From SKVR01 sp964453995 (GTDB lineage Bacteria > Bacteroidota > Bacteroidia > Bacteroidales > UBA7960), in the NCBI GenBank assembly GCA_964453995.1, contig CAYVQC010000013.1, positions 15,230-79,229 of the forward strand: a stretch of DNA of 64,000 nucleotides, in the 5' to 3' direction. Below the pieces are notes generated by a model. It was not told the DNA's origin. It did not search any database and was given only the letters and a program-made list of their open reading frames with translations. Of this stretch, positions 18,073-25,714 are shown in pieces. How positions within the stretch are numbered: the first letter of the stretch is position 1; every line of letters starts with the position of its first letter. The translations under genes and the position numbers were made by a program.

Positions 18073-18924
18073 TTGAACAAATACAATTCAATAGAAGAGG
18101 TTAGTAAGATGCCGTTCAGGCATATTGTGGCAGGGGCATTTTTTCAGATGCAAAAAAAGTGCATTAAAAGGCTTCCTGAGATCAATACATTGATCAATGG
18201 TGATATTTTGTACGTAGATGTGTTTCCGGTTGATACCACCCAACAGGTACTTCTCAGCAAAGATGAGAGGGAGTTGCTGCTGAAACAACTGGGAGCCGGG
18301 CACTATATACTTGTATCGTCTGACGAATGGCCAGAGGCAGTAAAAAAACTTAAAGGTGAAAGCAACAACAGTAACGATATTTACAAGGGTCCGTTTTTTC
18401 TGAGCGGACTTACAGAAACAAGTATTGATTTTACTCTGCTGAAGCAGTTTCTTGCAAGCGCTTTCAGCGATCCTGCCCTGTTTAACTGGTCAGATATTTT
18501 GGGCTATCAATTCCCTCTGCATGGCACAGTAGTTTATGGAAATCAGATCGGTAGAAAAATTGGTTATCCCACCATCAATGTAAAACCTTCTGACCCGCGA
18601 AAGATCATCCCGCCCATGGGGGTTTATACTGCCATGTTGAAATACCAGGGAGCCTGGCACAGATCGATGGTAAACATTGGCATCAGGCCAACCCTGGATA
18701 TGAGCAGAGTAACCATCGAAGCACATATATTTGATTTTGACCAGGAAATTTATGACCATGAAGTATTCCTTCATTTTACAGGTCGTATACGCGATGAGCT
18801 GCGCTTTCCTTCTCTTGAAAGTTTAAAAACACAGCTCGATACAGATCGCCAGAAAGCACTCAGCCAGTTGAGTGCACTCAATATACATCCCCACGAGGAG
18901 GATAGTTTTATCCTTACTGTTTAG
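18073..18924 (+). CDS. RibF-like protein: riboflavin kinase with degenerate FAD-synthetase half
   Basis: A 283-residue protein. The C-terminal half (about 145-270) is a riboflavin kinase domain with GYPTINV (166-169 PTIN), NIGIRPTL and TIEAHIFDF, whose Glu216 sits at the catalytic position. The N-terminal half aligns in outline with the FMN adenylyltransferase domain (NSIEEVSKMP at the start; ELLLKQLGAGHYILV), but the nucleotide-binding GxFDGVHxGH motif is replaced by VAGAFFQMQKK (19-29) and the SSxIR motif is not seen. TTG at 18073 is preferred over ATG at 18109 because similarity begins there. It probably makes FMN but not FAD, or is a non-catalytic paralogue; a normal RibF would be expected elsewhere. 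Confidence 0.72.
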   Translation: MNKYNSIEEVSKMPFRHIVAGAFFQMQKKCIKRLPEINTLINGDILYVDVFPVDTTQQVLLSKDERELLLKQLGAGHYILVSSDEWPEAVKKLKGESNNSNDIYKGPFFLSGLTETSIDFTLLKQFLASAFSDPALFNWSDILGYQFPLHGTVVYGNQIGRKIGYPTINVKPSDPRKIIPPMGVYTAMLKYQGAWHRSMVNIGIRPTLDMSRVTIEAHIFDFDQEIYDHEVFLHFTGRIRDELRFPSLESLKTQLDTDRQKALSQLSALNIHPHEEDSFILTV

Positions 18925-18950
18925 GCGTCTTTTTCAGCCAGGTCAGTAAC

Positions 18951-20057
18951 ATGAAAAATGCACTGAAAAACCTCATTATCATTATCGTTCTGATCTTATC
19001 AGGATTGTTTGTGTGGTATTTTTTTCGCATAGTTCTCTACATTATTATTGCGGTAGTTTTATCCTTGCTGGGCCAGCCAGTGGTAGATTTTCTGCAACGG
19101 CTGCACATCGGCTCTGTAAGGTTTTCTGCGGGGATGAGTGCCTTCATAACCTTATTGGTCATTATCGTTCTTTTTATGAGTTTAGTATCCTTTTTCTTTC
19201 CCCTGCTTGCATCGCAGGCAGTATTTATTTCGGAGCTCGACATGGCCACTATTACCCGTAATCTGGAAGAACCTCTGCTCCGGATTGAGGGAATGCTTAG
19301 GGACTGGACACTTTTAAGCCCCGAAGAAACCATTGGGAGTAAGATCATCTCTGAGCTTGTTGCTATTGCCACTTTTGAAAGGTTTTCACTGATTTTTAAC
19401 TCTTTAATCAACTTCGCTGTCGAGGTTTTTTTTGGTTTTCTGGCCATTAGCTTTATAACATTTTTCTTTTTGAAGGAGAAAAACCTTTTTTCCAGCATCA
19501 TAGTATATTTCACACCCGGCCCACATAAAGAAGAAGCACGCGAAATACTTGGCGAGAGTAAGGTACTACTGAGAAGATACCTGGCAGGTCTTATCACTGA
19601 TCTGATAGCCGTATTTATTATGATTAGTGTTGCAATGTGGATTGTGGGGTTGCCCAATGCACTTGTCATTGGTTTTTTTGCCGGTATTCTGAATATTATT
19701 CCCTATGTGGGACCTGTTATTGCAACATTTATAGGTGTATTCCTGGGAATTTCCGTAAATCTTCATATGGATTTTTACACCCAAATTGTGCCTATGGTTT
19801 TGGGTATTGTGGGCTCTTTTATTATTGTAAACACAATAGATGTAGGGGTATTGCAGCCCATGATCTATTCGAAAAGTGTAAAAGCACATCCTCTTGAAAT
19901 ATTTATTGTATTTATGGTTGCAGGTATGATTGGCGGAGTATTCGGGATGATTATCGCCATTCCTACTTACAGTGTAGTACGGATATTTGTAAAGCAATTC
20001 TTAACCAAATCCCGGCTGGTGCATAGTATAAAAGAATCGTTCAATAGCACTGATTAA
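18951..20057 (+). CDS. AI-2E family transporter (PerM/TqsA-like)
   Basis: A 368-residue membrane protein with seven to eight hydrophobic segments. It starts with an N-terminal pair of helices and has the C-terminal family block FFAGILNIIPYVGPVIATFIG near residues 240-260 and GMIGGVFGMIIAIPTYSVVR near 325. These match UPF0118/AI-2E permeases, whose members export small molecules or exchange ions. The autoinducer-2 role applies only to a few and should not be assumed. It starts 26 bp after the RibF-like gene, so they are probably co-transcribed. Confidence 0.85.
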   Translation: MKNALKNLIIIIVLILSGLFVWYFFRIVLYIIIAVVLSLLGQPVVDFLQRLHIGSVRFSAGMSAFITLLVIIVLFMSLVSFFFPLLASQAVFISELDMATITRNLEEPLLRIEGMLRDWTLLSPEETIGSKIISELVAIATFERFSLIFNSLINFAVEVFFGFLAISFITFFFLKEKNLFSSIIVYFTPGPHKEEAREILGESKVLLRRYLAGLITDLIAVFIMISVAMWIVGLPNALVIGFFAGILNIIPYVGPVIATFIGVFLGISVNLHMDFYTQIVPMVLGIVGSFIIVNTIDVGVLQPMIYSKSVKAHPLEIFIVFMVAGMIGGVFGMIIAIPTYSVVRIFVKQFLTKSRLVHSIKESFNSTD

Positions 20058-20095
20058 GCATTACCAATTTTACTTATGTTTATTTTACTTCCTTA

Positions 20096-21091
20096 ATGAT
20101 CTTCAGTACCAAGGCATATATCTGTGACAATCTGCGCATGCTGGGAAAGATAACTCCAGGGAAACTTTTGAACTACGTTCTGAATCATCTTTCATGGCAA
20201 TTTTCCTTTTTGCTGAAACGGCCATTGGTTTGGGGCAGTCCTTTTTCAGTAAATTTTGAAACTGCTGCTGTTTGCAATCTGAAATGTCCGGAATGTCTGA
20301 CCGGCATTGGCCAAACGCAGAGAAATAATAAAGTTATGCCGCAGGAGTTTTTCCTTCAGAAATTAAGGTTGCACAGCGCCAGTGCATTCTATTGCAATCT
20401 TTATTTCCAGGGAGAACCATTTCTTCACCCTCAGATCTATGAAATGATCGGAGCTGCTCATCGTGAAGGTTTTTATACAGTCATTTCTACCAATGGACAT
20501 TTTCTGGATGATAACACATGCCACAGGATCATTGACAATCGTCTTTCCAGGCTTATAGTTTCTCTTGATGGAATAGAAAATACTACCTATTCCCGTTACA
20601 GGGTAAATGGTTTATTTGAAAAAGTAGTGCAAGGCATAGAGACTCTGGCCAGGATCAAAGCAGAAAGAAAGGTTTCGTATCCTTACCTGGAAATACAGTT
20701 TTTGGTGAATAAAACCAATGAACATGAAGTGAAGAAGGCCCCCGGGTTTATCAAAAAACTTGGAGCTGATGCGGTGAAGTTTAAAAGCATGCAGGTATAC
20801 ACTTCAGCGGGGCACGAATCGTTGCTGCCTGTCAACACAAAATACAACCGATACAGCCCGCAAAACGAGACCAAAAAAGTTACCCGGTGTTTTCGGCTGT
20901 GGAGCCATATGGTTTATACCAGCGATGGAGTTCTTGTACCCTGTTGTTATGACAAAATACCCCAGCATGGAATATCAGGCATTGGGAATAATCTTGAAGG
21001 GCAATGGAAATCAGATCGTCTTCAGCTCTTCAGAAAAAAGTTGATAAGAGGGGAAGTTCTTCCTGAAATATGTAGTAACTGTTTGCCGTAA
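20096..21091 (+). CDS. radical SAM/SPASM protein
   Basis: A 331-residue enzyme. The radical-SAM cluster motif CNLKCPEC (Cx3Cx2C) lies near residue 60, followed by NLYFQGEPFLHPQIYEM and an STNGHFLD strand, both usual in the TIM-barrel core. The C-terminus has a SPASM-like cysteine set: CFRLW, CCYDK and CSNCLP. SPASM proteins bind extra Fe-S clusters and often mature peptides or modify small substrates. No precursor peptide gene is seen nearby. It is 38 bp after the AI-2E gene and ends at a strong terminator. Confidence 0.85.
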   Translation: MIFSTKAYICDNLRMLGKITPGKLLNYVLNHLSWQFSFLLKRPLVWGSPFSVNFETAAVCNLKCPECLTGIGQTQRNNKVMPQEFFLQKLRLHSASAFYCNLYFQGEPFLHPQIYEMIGAAHREGFYTVISTNGHFLDDNTCHRIIDNRLSRLIVSLDGIENTTYSRYRVNGLFEKVVQGIETLARIKAERKVSYPYLEIQFLVNKTNEHEVKKAPGFIKKLGADAVKFKSMQVYTSAGHESLLPVNTKYNRYSPQNETKKVTRCFRLWSHMVYTSDGVLVPCCYDKIPQHGISGIGNNLEGQWKSDRLQLFRKKLIRGEVLPEICSNCLP

Positions 21092-21102
21092 AGATCTATA
21101 AA

Positions 21103-21132
21103 AAAACCGGCCCTGGCCGGTTATTTGATTTT
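21103..21132. terminator. bidirectional intrinsic terminator between the radical SAM gene and frr
   Basis: AACCGGCC at 21105-21112 pairs with GGCCGGTT at 21115-21122, flanked by an A-run on one side and a T-rich tract on the other. It can end both the plus-strand radical SAM transcript and the minus-strand frr transcript. Confidence 0.8.
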
Positions 21133-21695
21133 TATATTGTCATAATATCTTTTTCTTTGGCCTCCAGCATTTTGTCAACCTTTTGAATGAACTTGTCAGT
21201 GAGGTCCTGCATGTCGGATTCAAATTTCTTCACATCGTCTTCCGGTACCCCTTCCTTTTCCAGTTTTTTACCGGCATCTATGGCTTCCCTTCGTGCATTC
21301 CTAATACTAACCTTGCAGTTTTCAGCTTCTGATTTTGATTTCTTTACCAGGTCCCTGCGTCTTTCCTCGGTAAGGGGTGGCACTACAATACGAATAATTG
21401 TACCATCATTTTGCGGGTTGAATCCCAGATTAGCGGCCATAATGGCTTTTTCAATGGGGGCAAGCATGCTTTTCTCCCAGGGTTGAACAACGATACTGCG
21501 GGGGTCGGGTGTATTGATGTTTGACACCTGCGACAATGGACTCATTGTGCCATAATAGTCTACCTTAACACCTTCAAGCATCTGAGGGCTGGCTTTTCCT
21601 GCCCTGATCTTTACTAGCTCGCGCTCAAAGTGTTTAATGGCGTTGCCCATCTTTTCCTCAGCTTCTTCGTATAAAAAGGCAATTTCTTCGCTCAT
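21132..21695 (-). CDS. frr: ribosome recycling factor
   Basis: A 187-residue protein of standard length. It begins with a long helix containing HFERELVKIRAGKASPQMLE and has the family block INTPDPRSIVVQPWEKSML, with NDGTIIRIVVPPLTEERRRD in the domain II/III junction. It splits post-termination ribosomes together with EF-G. It is downstream of pyrH on the same strand, the common pyrH-frr order. Confidence 0.97.
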   Translation of the reverse strand: MSEEIAFLYEEAEEKMGNAIKHFERELVKIRAGKASPQMLEGVKVDYYGTMSPLSQVSNINTPDPRSIVVQPWEKSMLAPIEKAIMAANLGFNPQNDGTIIRIVVPPLTEERRRDLVKKSKSEAENCKVSIRNARREAIDAGKKLEKEGVPEDDVKKFESDMQDLTDKFIQKVDKMLEAKEKDIMTI

Positions 21696-21773
21696 GACAA
21701 GGTTGCTTATAGATTAGATATTGGATTATTGTGTGCAAAAATAACGTTTTTGGAATAAAAACAGTTAAAAGCC

Positions 21774-22499
21774 TCAATTTTTTACAAGAGTCCCGTTGTT
21801 CCTTCCATCAATAATAATTTCACGCAGATTTCCTTTTTTATTGACATCAAAAACAATTATGGGGATATTGTTTTCGCTGCAAAGGGTAAATGCAGTAAGA
21901 TCCATGATCTTTAAATTGCGATTGTAGGCTTCGGCAAAGGTGATCTCATCGAATTTAACGGCATCGGGGTCTTTTTCCGGATCGGCGGTGTATACACCAT
22001 CAACACGGGTGCCTTTGAGAAGGACATCGGCTTTGATTTCAACAGCCCTCAATGCTGCGGCTGAGTCAGTAGTAAAGAACGGATTTCCTGTGCCTCCGCT
22101 GATAATTACCACGTGTCCTTTTTGCAGGTAGTCAATAGCTCTGCGGCGGCTCATTCTTTCACAAACCGGATCAATAGCCACACCGGAAAGCACAACAGAA
22201 GGAACACCCACGGTATCGAGCGCTGATTGCAGAGCAAGAGAATTGATTACAGTTGCCAGCATACCCATATAATCACCCTGTACACGGTCAAAACCTTTGC
22301 CGGCACCTGTCATTCCCCTGAAAATATTTCCTCCTCCCAAGACTACAGCAACCTGTATTCCCAGATCGAAAACGGACCGGATTTCATGAATATACTGGTT
22401 GAGCATGGCCGCATCAATTCCGTGTCCCTGGTGCGAGGCCAGTGATTCACCACTTAATTTTAGCAGTATTCTTTTATAGTTGTTTACTTGTGTTTTCAT
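21774..22499 (-). CDS. pyrH: UMP kinase
   Basis: A 241-residue amino-acid-kinase fold protein: KRILLKLSGESLA at the N-terminus, VVLGGGNIFRG for phosphate binding, FFTTDSAAALRAVEIKADVLLKGTRVDGVY for UMP/ATP binding. It phosphorylates UMP to UDP in pyrimidine synthesis. A TATTTTTG element on the minus strand at 21736-21743 could provide frr with its own promoter within the 78-bp gap. Confidence 0.97.
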   Translation of the reverse strand: MKTQVNNYKRILLKLSGESLASHQGHGIDAAMLNQYIHEIRSVFDLGIQVAVVLGGGNIFRGMTGAGKGFDRVQGDYMGMLATVINSLALQSALDTVGVPSVVLSGVAIDPVCERMSRRRAIDYLQKGHVVIISGGTGNPFFTTDSAAALRAVEIKADVLLKGTRVDGVYTADPEKDPDAVKFDEITFAEAYNRNLKIMDLTAFTLCSENNIPIIVFDVNKKGNLREIIIDGRNNGTLVKN

Positions 22500-22682
22500 A
22501 CATGAAATATTTTTAACTGCCCGACAGGTATGAATAGAAAATCAGAATCGATTGAAAGATGCATTGCAAAACCGCGGCGGGTATATTTGAAAAGCAAAAA
22601 TGATCCTGCAAGTTTACTTCTTTTTTTGCTAGCTGGGGCAGAAAAAAGTCAGAAATCGGCTTTGTATTGCCGGGAAATGCAA

Positions 22683-22707
22683 AAAAAGGGGCTCAAGGCC
22701 CCTTTTT
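22683..22707 (-). terminator. intrinsic terminator after tsf
   Basis: A 10-bp stem (22683-22692 with 22698-22707) and a five-base loop. The stem is GGGGC extended by A:T pairs and continues on the minus strand into a T-run, the classical form. It ends the ribosomal-protein and tsf transcript. Confidence 0.85.
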
Positions 22708-22727
22708 AGTTTATGTGTATTCTCTGA

Positions 22728-23555
22728 TTAAGCGAGAGCAAATCTTTTAAAATCAATCACGGTGAGACCTTTTTGGGCTTCATCAAGCATTTGCCGAACA
22801 GTTTTCTTACCATCTTTGTAAAAATCCTGGTTCAGCAGAGTGCTTTCCTTAAAGAATTTGTTGAGTTTACCCATAGCAATTTTCTCGAGCATTTCTTCGG
22901 GTTTGCCTTCCTGACGGGCAATGTCCTTGCCAATTTCAATTTCTTTCTCAATAACATCAGCCGGAACGCTGTCCTTATCAAGAGCAACAGGAGCCATAGC
23001 AGCGATTTGCATAACCAGGTCTTTACCGGTTTGCTCGTCCTGAATTTCCTGGTTGAAAGCAGCAACAGAGGCTACCCTGTTTCCGGGGTGAATATAGGCA
23101 AAGGTAGTTTCGCCGGTAATGAAAGCAAACCTCGAAAGTTCAAGTTTTTCACCGGTTTTACCAATCATATCGGTAACATGTTCTTTAACGGTTCTGCCAT
23201 CAAGTACTGACTCGTTGAGTTCTTCAGCACTTTTAGACTGGCTGGCCAGCCCATGGTCAAGAAGTTTTTGGGTAAAATCAATAACTTCCTGGTTTTTTGC
23301 CACAAAATCTGTTTCGCAATTGAACATAATGATTGCGGCAGATTTATTATCCTGGCTTGTTTTGGCCAGTACTACACCTTCGTTGGCGTCGCGGTCAGCG
23401 CGGTTAGAGGCAAGTTTTTGCCCTTTTTTGCGGAGAATATCAATAGCTTTTTCGAAATCACCATCAGATTCCACCAGTGCTTTTTTGCAGTCCATCATTC
23501 CGGCACCGGTTTGTTTGCGCAGTTGATTAACTTCTGCAGCTGTAATGTTAGCCAT
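22728..23555 (-). CDS. tsf: elongation factor Ts
   Basis: A 275-residue protein. It opens with ITAAEVNQLRKQTGAGMMDC, the UBA-like helix motif of EF-Ts, and has the core NCETDFVAKNQEVIDF that contacts EF-Tu. It recycles EF-Tu-GDP. It lies 30 bp after rpsB on the minus strand, the conserved rpsB-tsf pair, and is the last gene before a strong terminator. Confidence 0.97.
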   Translation of the reverse strand: MANITAAEVNQLRKQTGAGMMDCKKALVESDGDFEKAIDILRKKGQKLASNRADRDANEGVVLAKTSQDNKSAAIIMFNCETDFVAKNQEVIDFTQKLLDHGLASQSKSAEELNESVLDGRTVKEHVTDMIGKTGEKLELSRFAFITGETTFAYIHPGNRVASVAAFNQEIQDEQTGKDLVMQIAAMAPVALDKDSVPADVIEKEIEIGKDIARQEGKPEEMLEKIAMGKLNKFFKESTLLNQDFYKDGKKTVRQMLDEAQKGLTVIDFKRFALA

Positions 23556-23585
23556 ATTATCTAATATTAAAAATGATTAGTCTGA

Positions 23586-24500
23586 TTACTTTTTGATTTT
23601 TTTACTGGTTGTTCCTCTGGGGGCTTTGGAAGGTTTCTTCATGCTATCTTCTTCCTCTTCTTCCTTGAGTTTAAGCTTTCTGGCTTTCCTGGCAGCTTCT
23701 TTTTCATCTTCGTCCATATCTTCCATATCTTCCAGGGAAGAAGCTTTGATTTTCTGATCGGTATCGCTGTCAGAATCTCTCTCGTCCTCTTCAGCGGCTT
23801 TGTCTTTTTCCAGTTTTCTTTCTGCCATACCTTCCTGAATGGCCTCAATCATGGTTTTAACGATAACTGAGATTGACTTGGAAGCGTCGTCATTGGCAGG
23901 AATGGGGAAATCTACCTCATTGGGGTTGGAATTGGTATCCACAATGGCGAAAGTAGGAATATTGAGTTTTTGAGCTTCAGCAACAGCAATATGTTCTTTC
24001 ATGATATCCACAATAAAAATGGCAGCAGGCAACCGGGTAAGGTCGGCGATGGAACCAAACTGTTTTTCCAGTTTTGCTCTTTCACGGGTAATCTGCAGTC
24101 TTTCTTTTTTGGAAATGTTCTCAAATGTTCCATCGGTACTCATTTTGTCGATGGTAGACATTTTTTTAACCGCTTTGCGGATGGTGGCAAAATTGGTAAG
24201 CATACCCCCGGGCCACCTTTCGGTAACGTAGGGCATATTTACTTTTTTCACCTGTTCTGCCACTACATCTTTTGCTTGTTTCTTGGTAGCGACGAAGAGG
24301 ATTTTCTTTCCAGATTTTGCAATCTGCTTCATTGCTGCTGCGGCCTCGTCAATTTTGGCAATGGTTTTATTCAGATCGATGATATGAATACCATTTCTTT
24401 CCATGAAGATATAGGGGGCCATATTGGGGTTCCACTTACGTTTAAGGTGTCCGAAGTGTACGCCAGCTTCTAAGAGTTCGTTATAATTGGTTCTTGCCAT
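23586..24500 (-). CDS. rpsB: 30S ribosomal protein S2 with a charged C-terminal extension
   Basis: 304 residues against about 240 in E. coli. The S2 core is complete (LLEAGVHFGHLKRKWNPNMA at the start, FAIVDTNSNPNEVDFPIPAND near 190). From about residue 235 there is an extra tail alternating acidic and lysine runs (EEDERDSDSDTDQ, EDMDEDEKEAARKARK) that ends lysine-rich. The tail looks disordered or coiled and is likely surface-exposed. It is in the middle of the rplM-rpsI-rpsB-tsf operon. Confidence 0.96.
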   Translation of the reverse strand: MARTNYNELLEAGVHFGHLKRKWNPNMAPYIFMERNGIHIIDLNKTIAKIDEAAAAMKQIAKSGKKILFVATKKQAKDVVAEQVKKVNMPYVTERWPGGMLTNFATIRKAVKKMSTIDKMSTDGTFENISKKERLQITRERAKLEKQFGSIADLTRLPAAIFIVDIMKEHIAVAEAQKLNIPTFAIVDTNSNPNEVDFPIPANDDASKSISVIVKTMIEAIQEGMAERKLEKDKAAEEDERDSDSDTDQKIKASSLEDMEDMDEDEKEAARKARKLKLKEEEEEDSMKKPSKAPRGTTSKKIKK

Positions 24501-24527
24501 GTTATAAATATTTTTCCAGAGATGAAA

Positions 24528-24914
24528 TTAACGTTTGCTGAATTGGAATTTCTTCCTGGCCTTTTTCTGGCCGGGTTTTTTCCTTTCTACCATTCTTGGA
24601 TCGCGACGCAGAAGACCTTTGGCTTTAAGGGCGGGGCGCCATTCACCATTGATTTCAACCAAAGCACGGGCAATAGCCAACCTGAGAGCTTCAGCCTGAC
24701 CTTTAATCCCACCACCATCAAGGTTCACCTTAAGGTCGTACTTTCCTTCGTTACCAGTAATCTGGAAAGGTTGATTGACAACATACTGCAAAATAGATGT
24801 AGCAAAATAATCTTTTACATCTCTTTTATTTACGGTGATTTGTCCATTGCCGGGTTTGAGATATACTCTTGCAACGGCAGTTTTTCTTCTTCCTATAGTG
24901 TTGATAACTTCCAT
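24528..24914 (-). CDS. rpsI: 30S ribosomal protein S9
   Basis: A 128-residue protein with the S9 signature GGGIKGQAEALRLAIARALV and the invariant C-terminal SKR tail that reaches the ribosomal P site. It lies 2 bp after rplM, so translation is coupled. Confidence 0.98.
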   Translation of the reverse strand: MEVINTIGRRKTAVARVYLKPGNGQITVNKRDVKDYFATSILQYVVNQPFQITGNEGKYDLKVNLDGGGIKGQAEALRLAIARALVEINGEWRPALKAKGLLRRDPRMVERKKPGQKKARKKFQFSKR

Positions 24915-24916
24915 GC

Positions 24917-25372
24917 TTACTTGATTGTATTAAGGTTGACTTTTTGAGGTTGCTGAGCCTGATGTGGGTGCTCACTACCAGTATAAATATAAACATTCTT
25001 TATCAGAGCGCGGCCCAGCTTGGTTTTGGGTAGCATTCCCCTCAACGCTTTCCTGACGATTTCAGTGGGCTTTTTGTCGAGCATTTGCTTCACAGAAGTA
25101 ATGCGCTGGCCACCGGGATAGCCGGTATGATGTACATATTCCTTTTGATCCCACTTGTTTCCGGTAAGATCAATTTTTTCGGCATTGATAATAATCACAT
25201 TGTCGCCGCAGTCAACATGGGGGGTAAAATTGGGTTTGTGTTTTCCGCGTACAAGATTGGCTACCTTGCTGGCAAGACGGCCCAAAACTTCATTTTCTGC
25301 ATCGATCAAAAGCCACTCTTTGCTTACAGTATCCTTGTTTGCAGAAATTGTTTTATAGCTTAATGTATCCAT
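24917..25372 (-). CDS. rplM: 50S ribosomal protein L13
   Basis: A 151-residue protein: WLLIDAENEVLGRLASKVAN, HVDCGDNVIIINAEKIDLTG, and MLPKTKLGRALIKNVYIYTG, all typical of L13. First gene of a four-gene operon with rpsI, rpsB and tsf. Its short leader contains a hairpin and is preceded by a well-formed promoter (described separately). In other bacteria L13 binds its own mRNA to regulate this operon. Confidence 0.98.
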   Translation of the reverse strand: MDTLSYKTISANKDTVSKEWLLIDAENEVLGRLASKVANLVRGKHKPNFTPHVDCGDNVIIINAEKIDLTGNKWDQKEYVHHTGYPGGQRITSVKQMLDKKPTEIVRKALRGMLPKTKLGRALIKNVYIYTGSEHPHQAQQPQKVNLNTIK

Positions 25373-25413
25373 TATTTGCTTAATTTGCTGTATTTGATTT
25401 TTTTAAAAGACAA

Positions 25414-25431
25414 AACTCCCCCGGCTAAAGG
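25414..25431 (-). promoter_or_regulatory. hairpin at the 5' end of the rplM leader (possible L13 autoregulatory element)
   Basis: CCCCC (25418-25422) pairs with GGGGG (25430-25434) around a seven-base loop. It falls at the predicted transcription start and is followed by about 45 nt to the rplM ATG. A ribosomal leader for L13 in Bacteroidia is known from comparative RNA work; whether this hairpin is that motif is inference. Confidence 0.45.
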
Positions 25432-25436
25432 GGGTG

Positions 25437-25468
25437 CAAAGCTAAAACTAATTTTTAATTCAGGCAAA
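25437..25468 (-). promoter_or_regulatory. promoter of the rplM-rpsI-rpsB-tsf operon
   Basis: On the minus strand: TTTG (-33) at 25465-25468, a 20-bp spacer, and TAGCTTTG (-7) at 25437-25444. Both elements match the Bacteroidetes sigma-A consensus. A second TAACTTTG lies upstream at 25539-25546 and could be an additional start. Confidence 0.7.
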
Positions 25469-25469
25469 T

Positions 25470-25493
25470 TTATCAACAGCTTATTGTTGATAA
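25470..25493. repeat. inverted pair of TTATCAACA 9-mers
   Basis: TTATCAACA at 25470-25478 and its reverse complement at 25485-25493, separated by six bases. As RNA this is a 9-bp hairpin; as DNA each half is one base from the DnaA box TTATCCACA. It overlaps the upstream edge of the rplM promoter. Confidence 0.55.
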
Positions 25494-25655
25494 GTTTATT
25501 ATAAAATGGTTGACAAAACGGTTCAAATTTTCAGGCTGCAAAGTTAGAAATTATTTCTTTTTGTTTTTCAACAAATTGTAAAAAAAAGTCGGGCCGGACA
25601 AATTCAATTTAACACATATTTAATCCGGTGCTTAACCTTAAAGCTTTCAATTGAT

Positions 25656-25663
25656 TAATTTTG
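25656..25663 (+). promoter_or_regulatory. candidate -7 promoter element for the DUF4105 gene
   Basis: TAATTTTG matches TAnnTTTG, 51 bp before the ATG at 25715. The -33 region is not clear. Confidence 0.4.
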
Positions 25664-25714
25664 CAGCTGTGCATGTTTTTCGATCATTTAGGATTTAACT
25701 GATAAACCCATTCG

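Larger units (their letters stand above)
25373..25714. other. 342-bp divergent intergenic region between rplM and the Lnb-like gene
   Basis: It holds the rplM promoter and leader, a possible second rplM promoter (minus strand, 25539-25546), an inverted pair of TTATCAACA 9-mers (25470-25478 and 25485-25493), and the -7 element of the plus-strand gene at 25656-25663. No small coding frame is supported. Confidence 0.6.

Noticed and set aside
23639..23848. Overlapping basic frame within rpsB
   Set aside because: It is the shadow of the highly charged S2 tail in another frame; no independent start signal or family.
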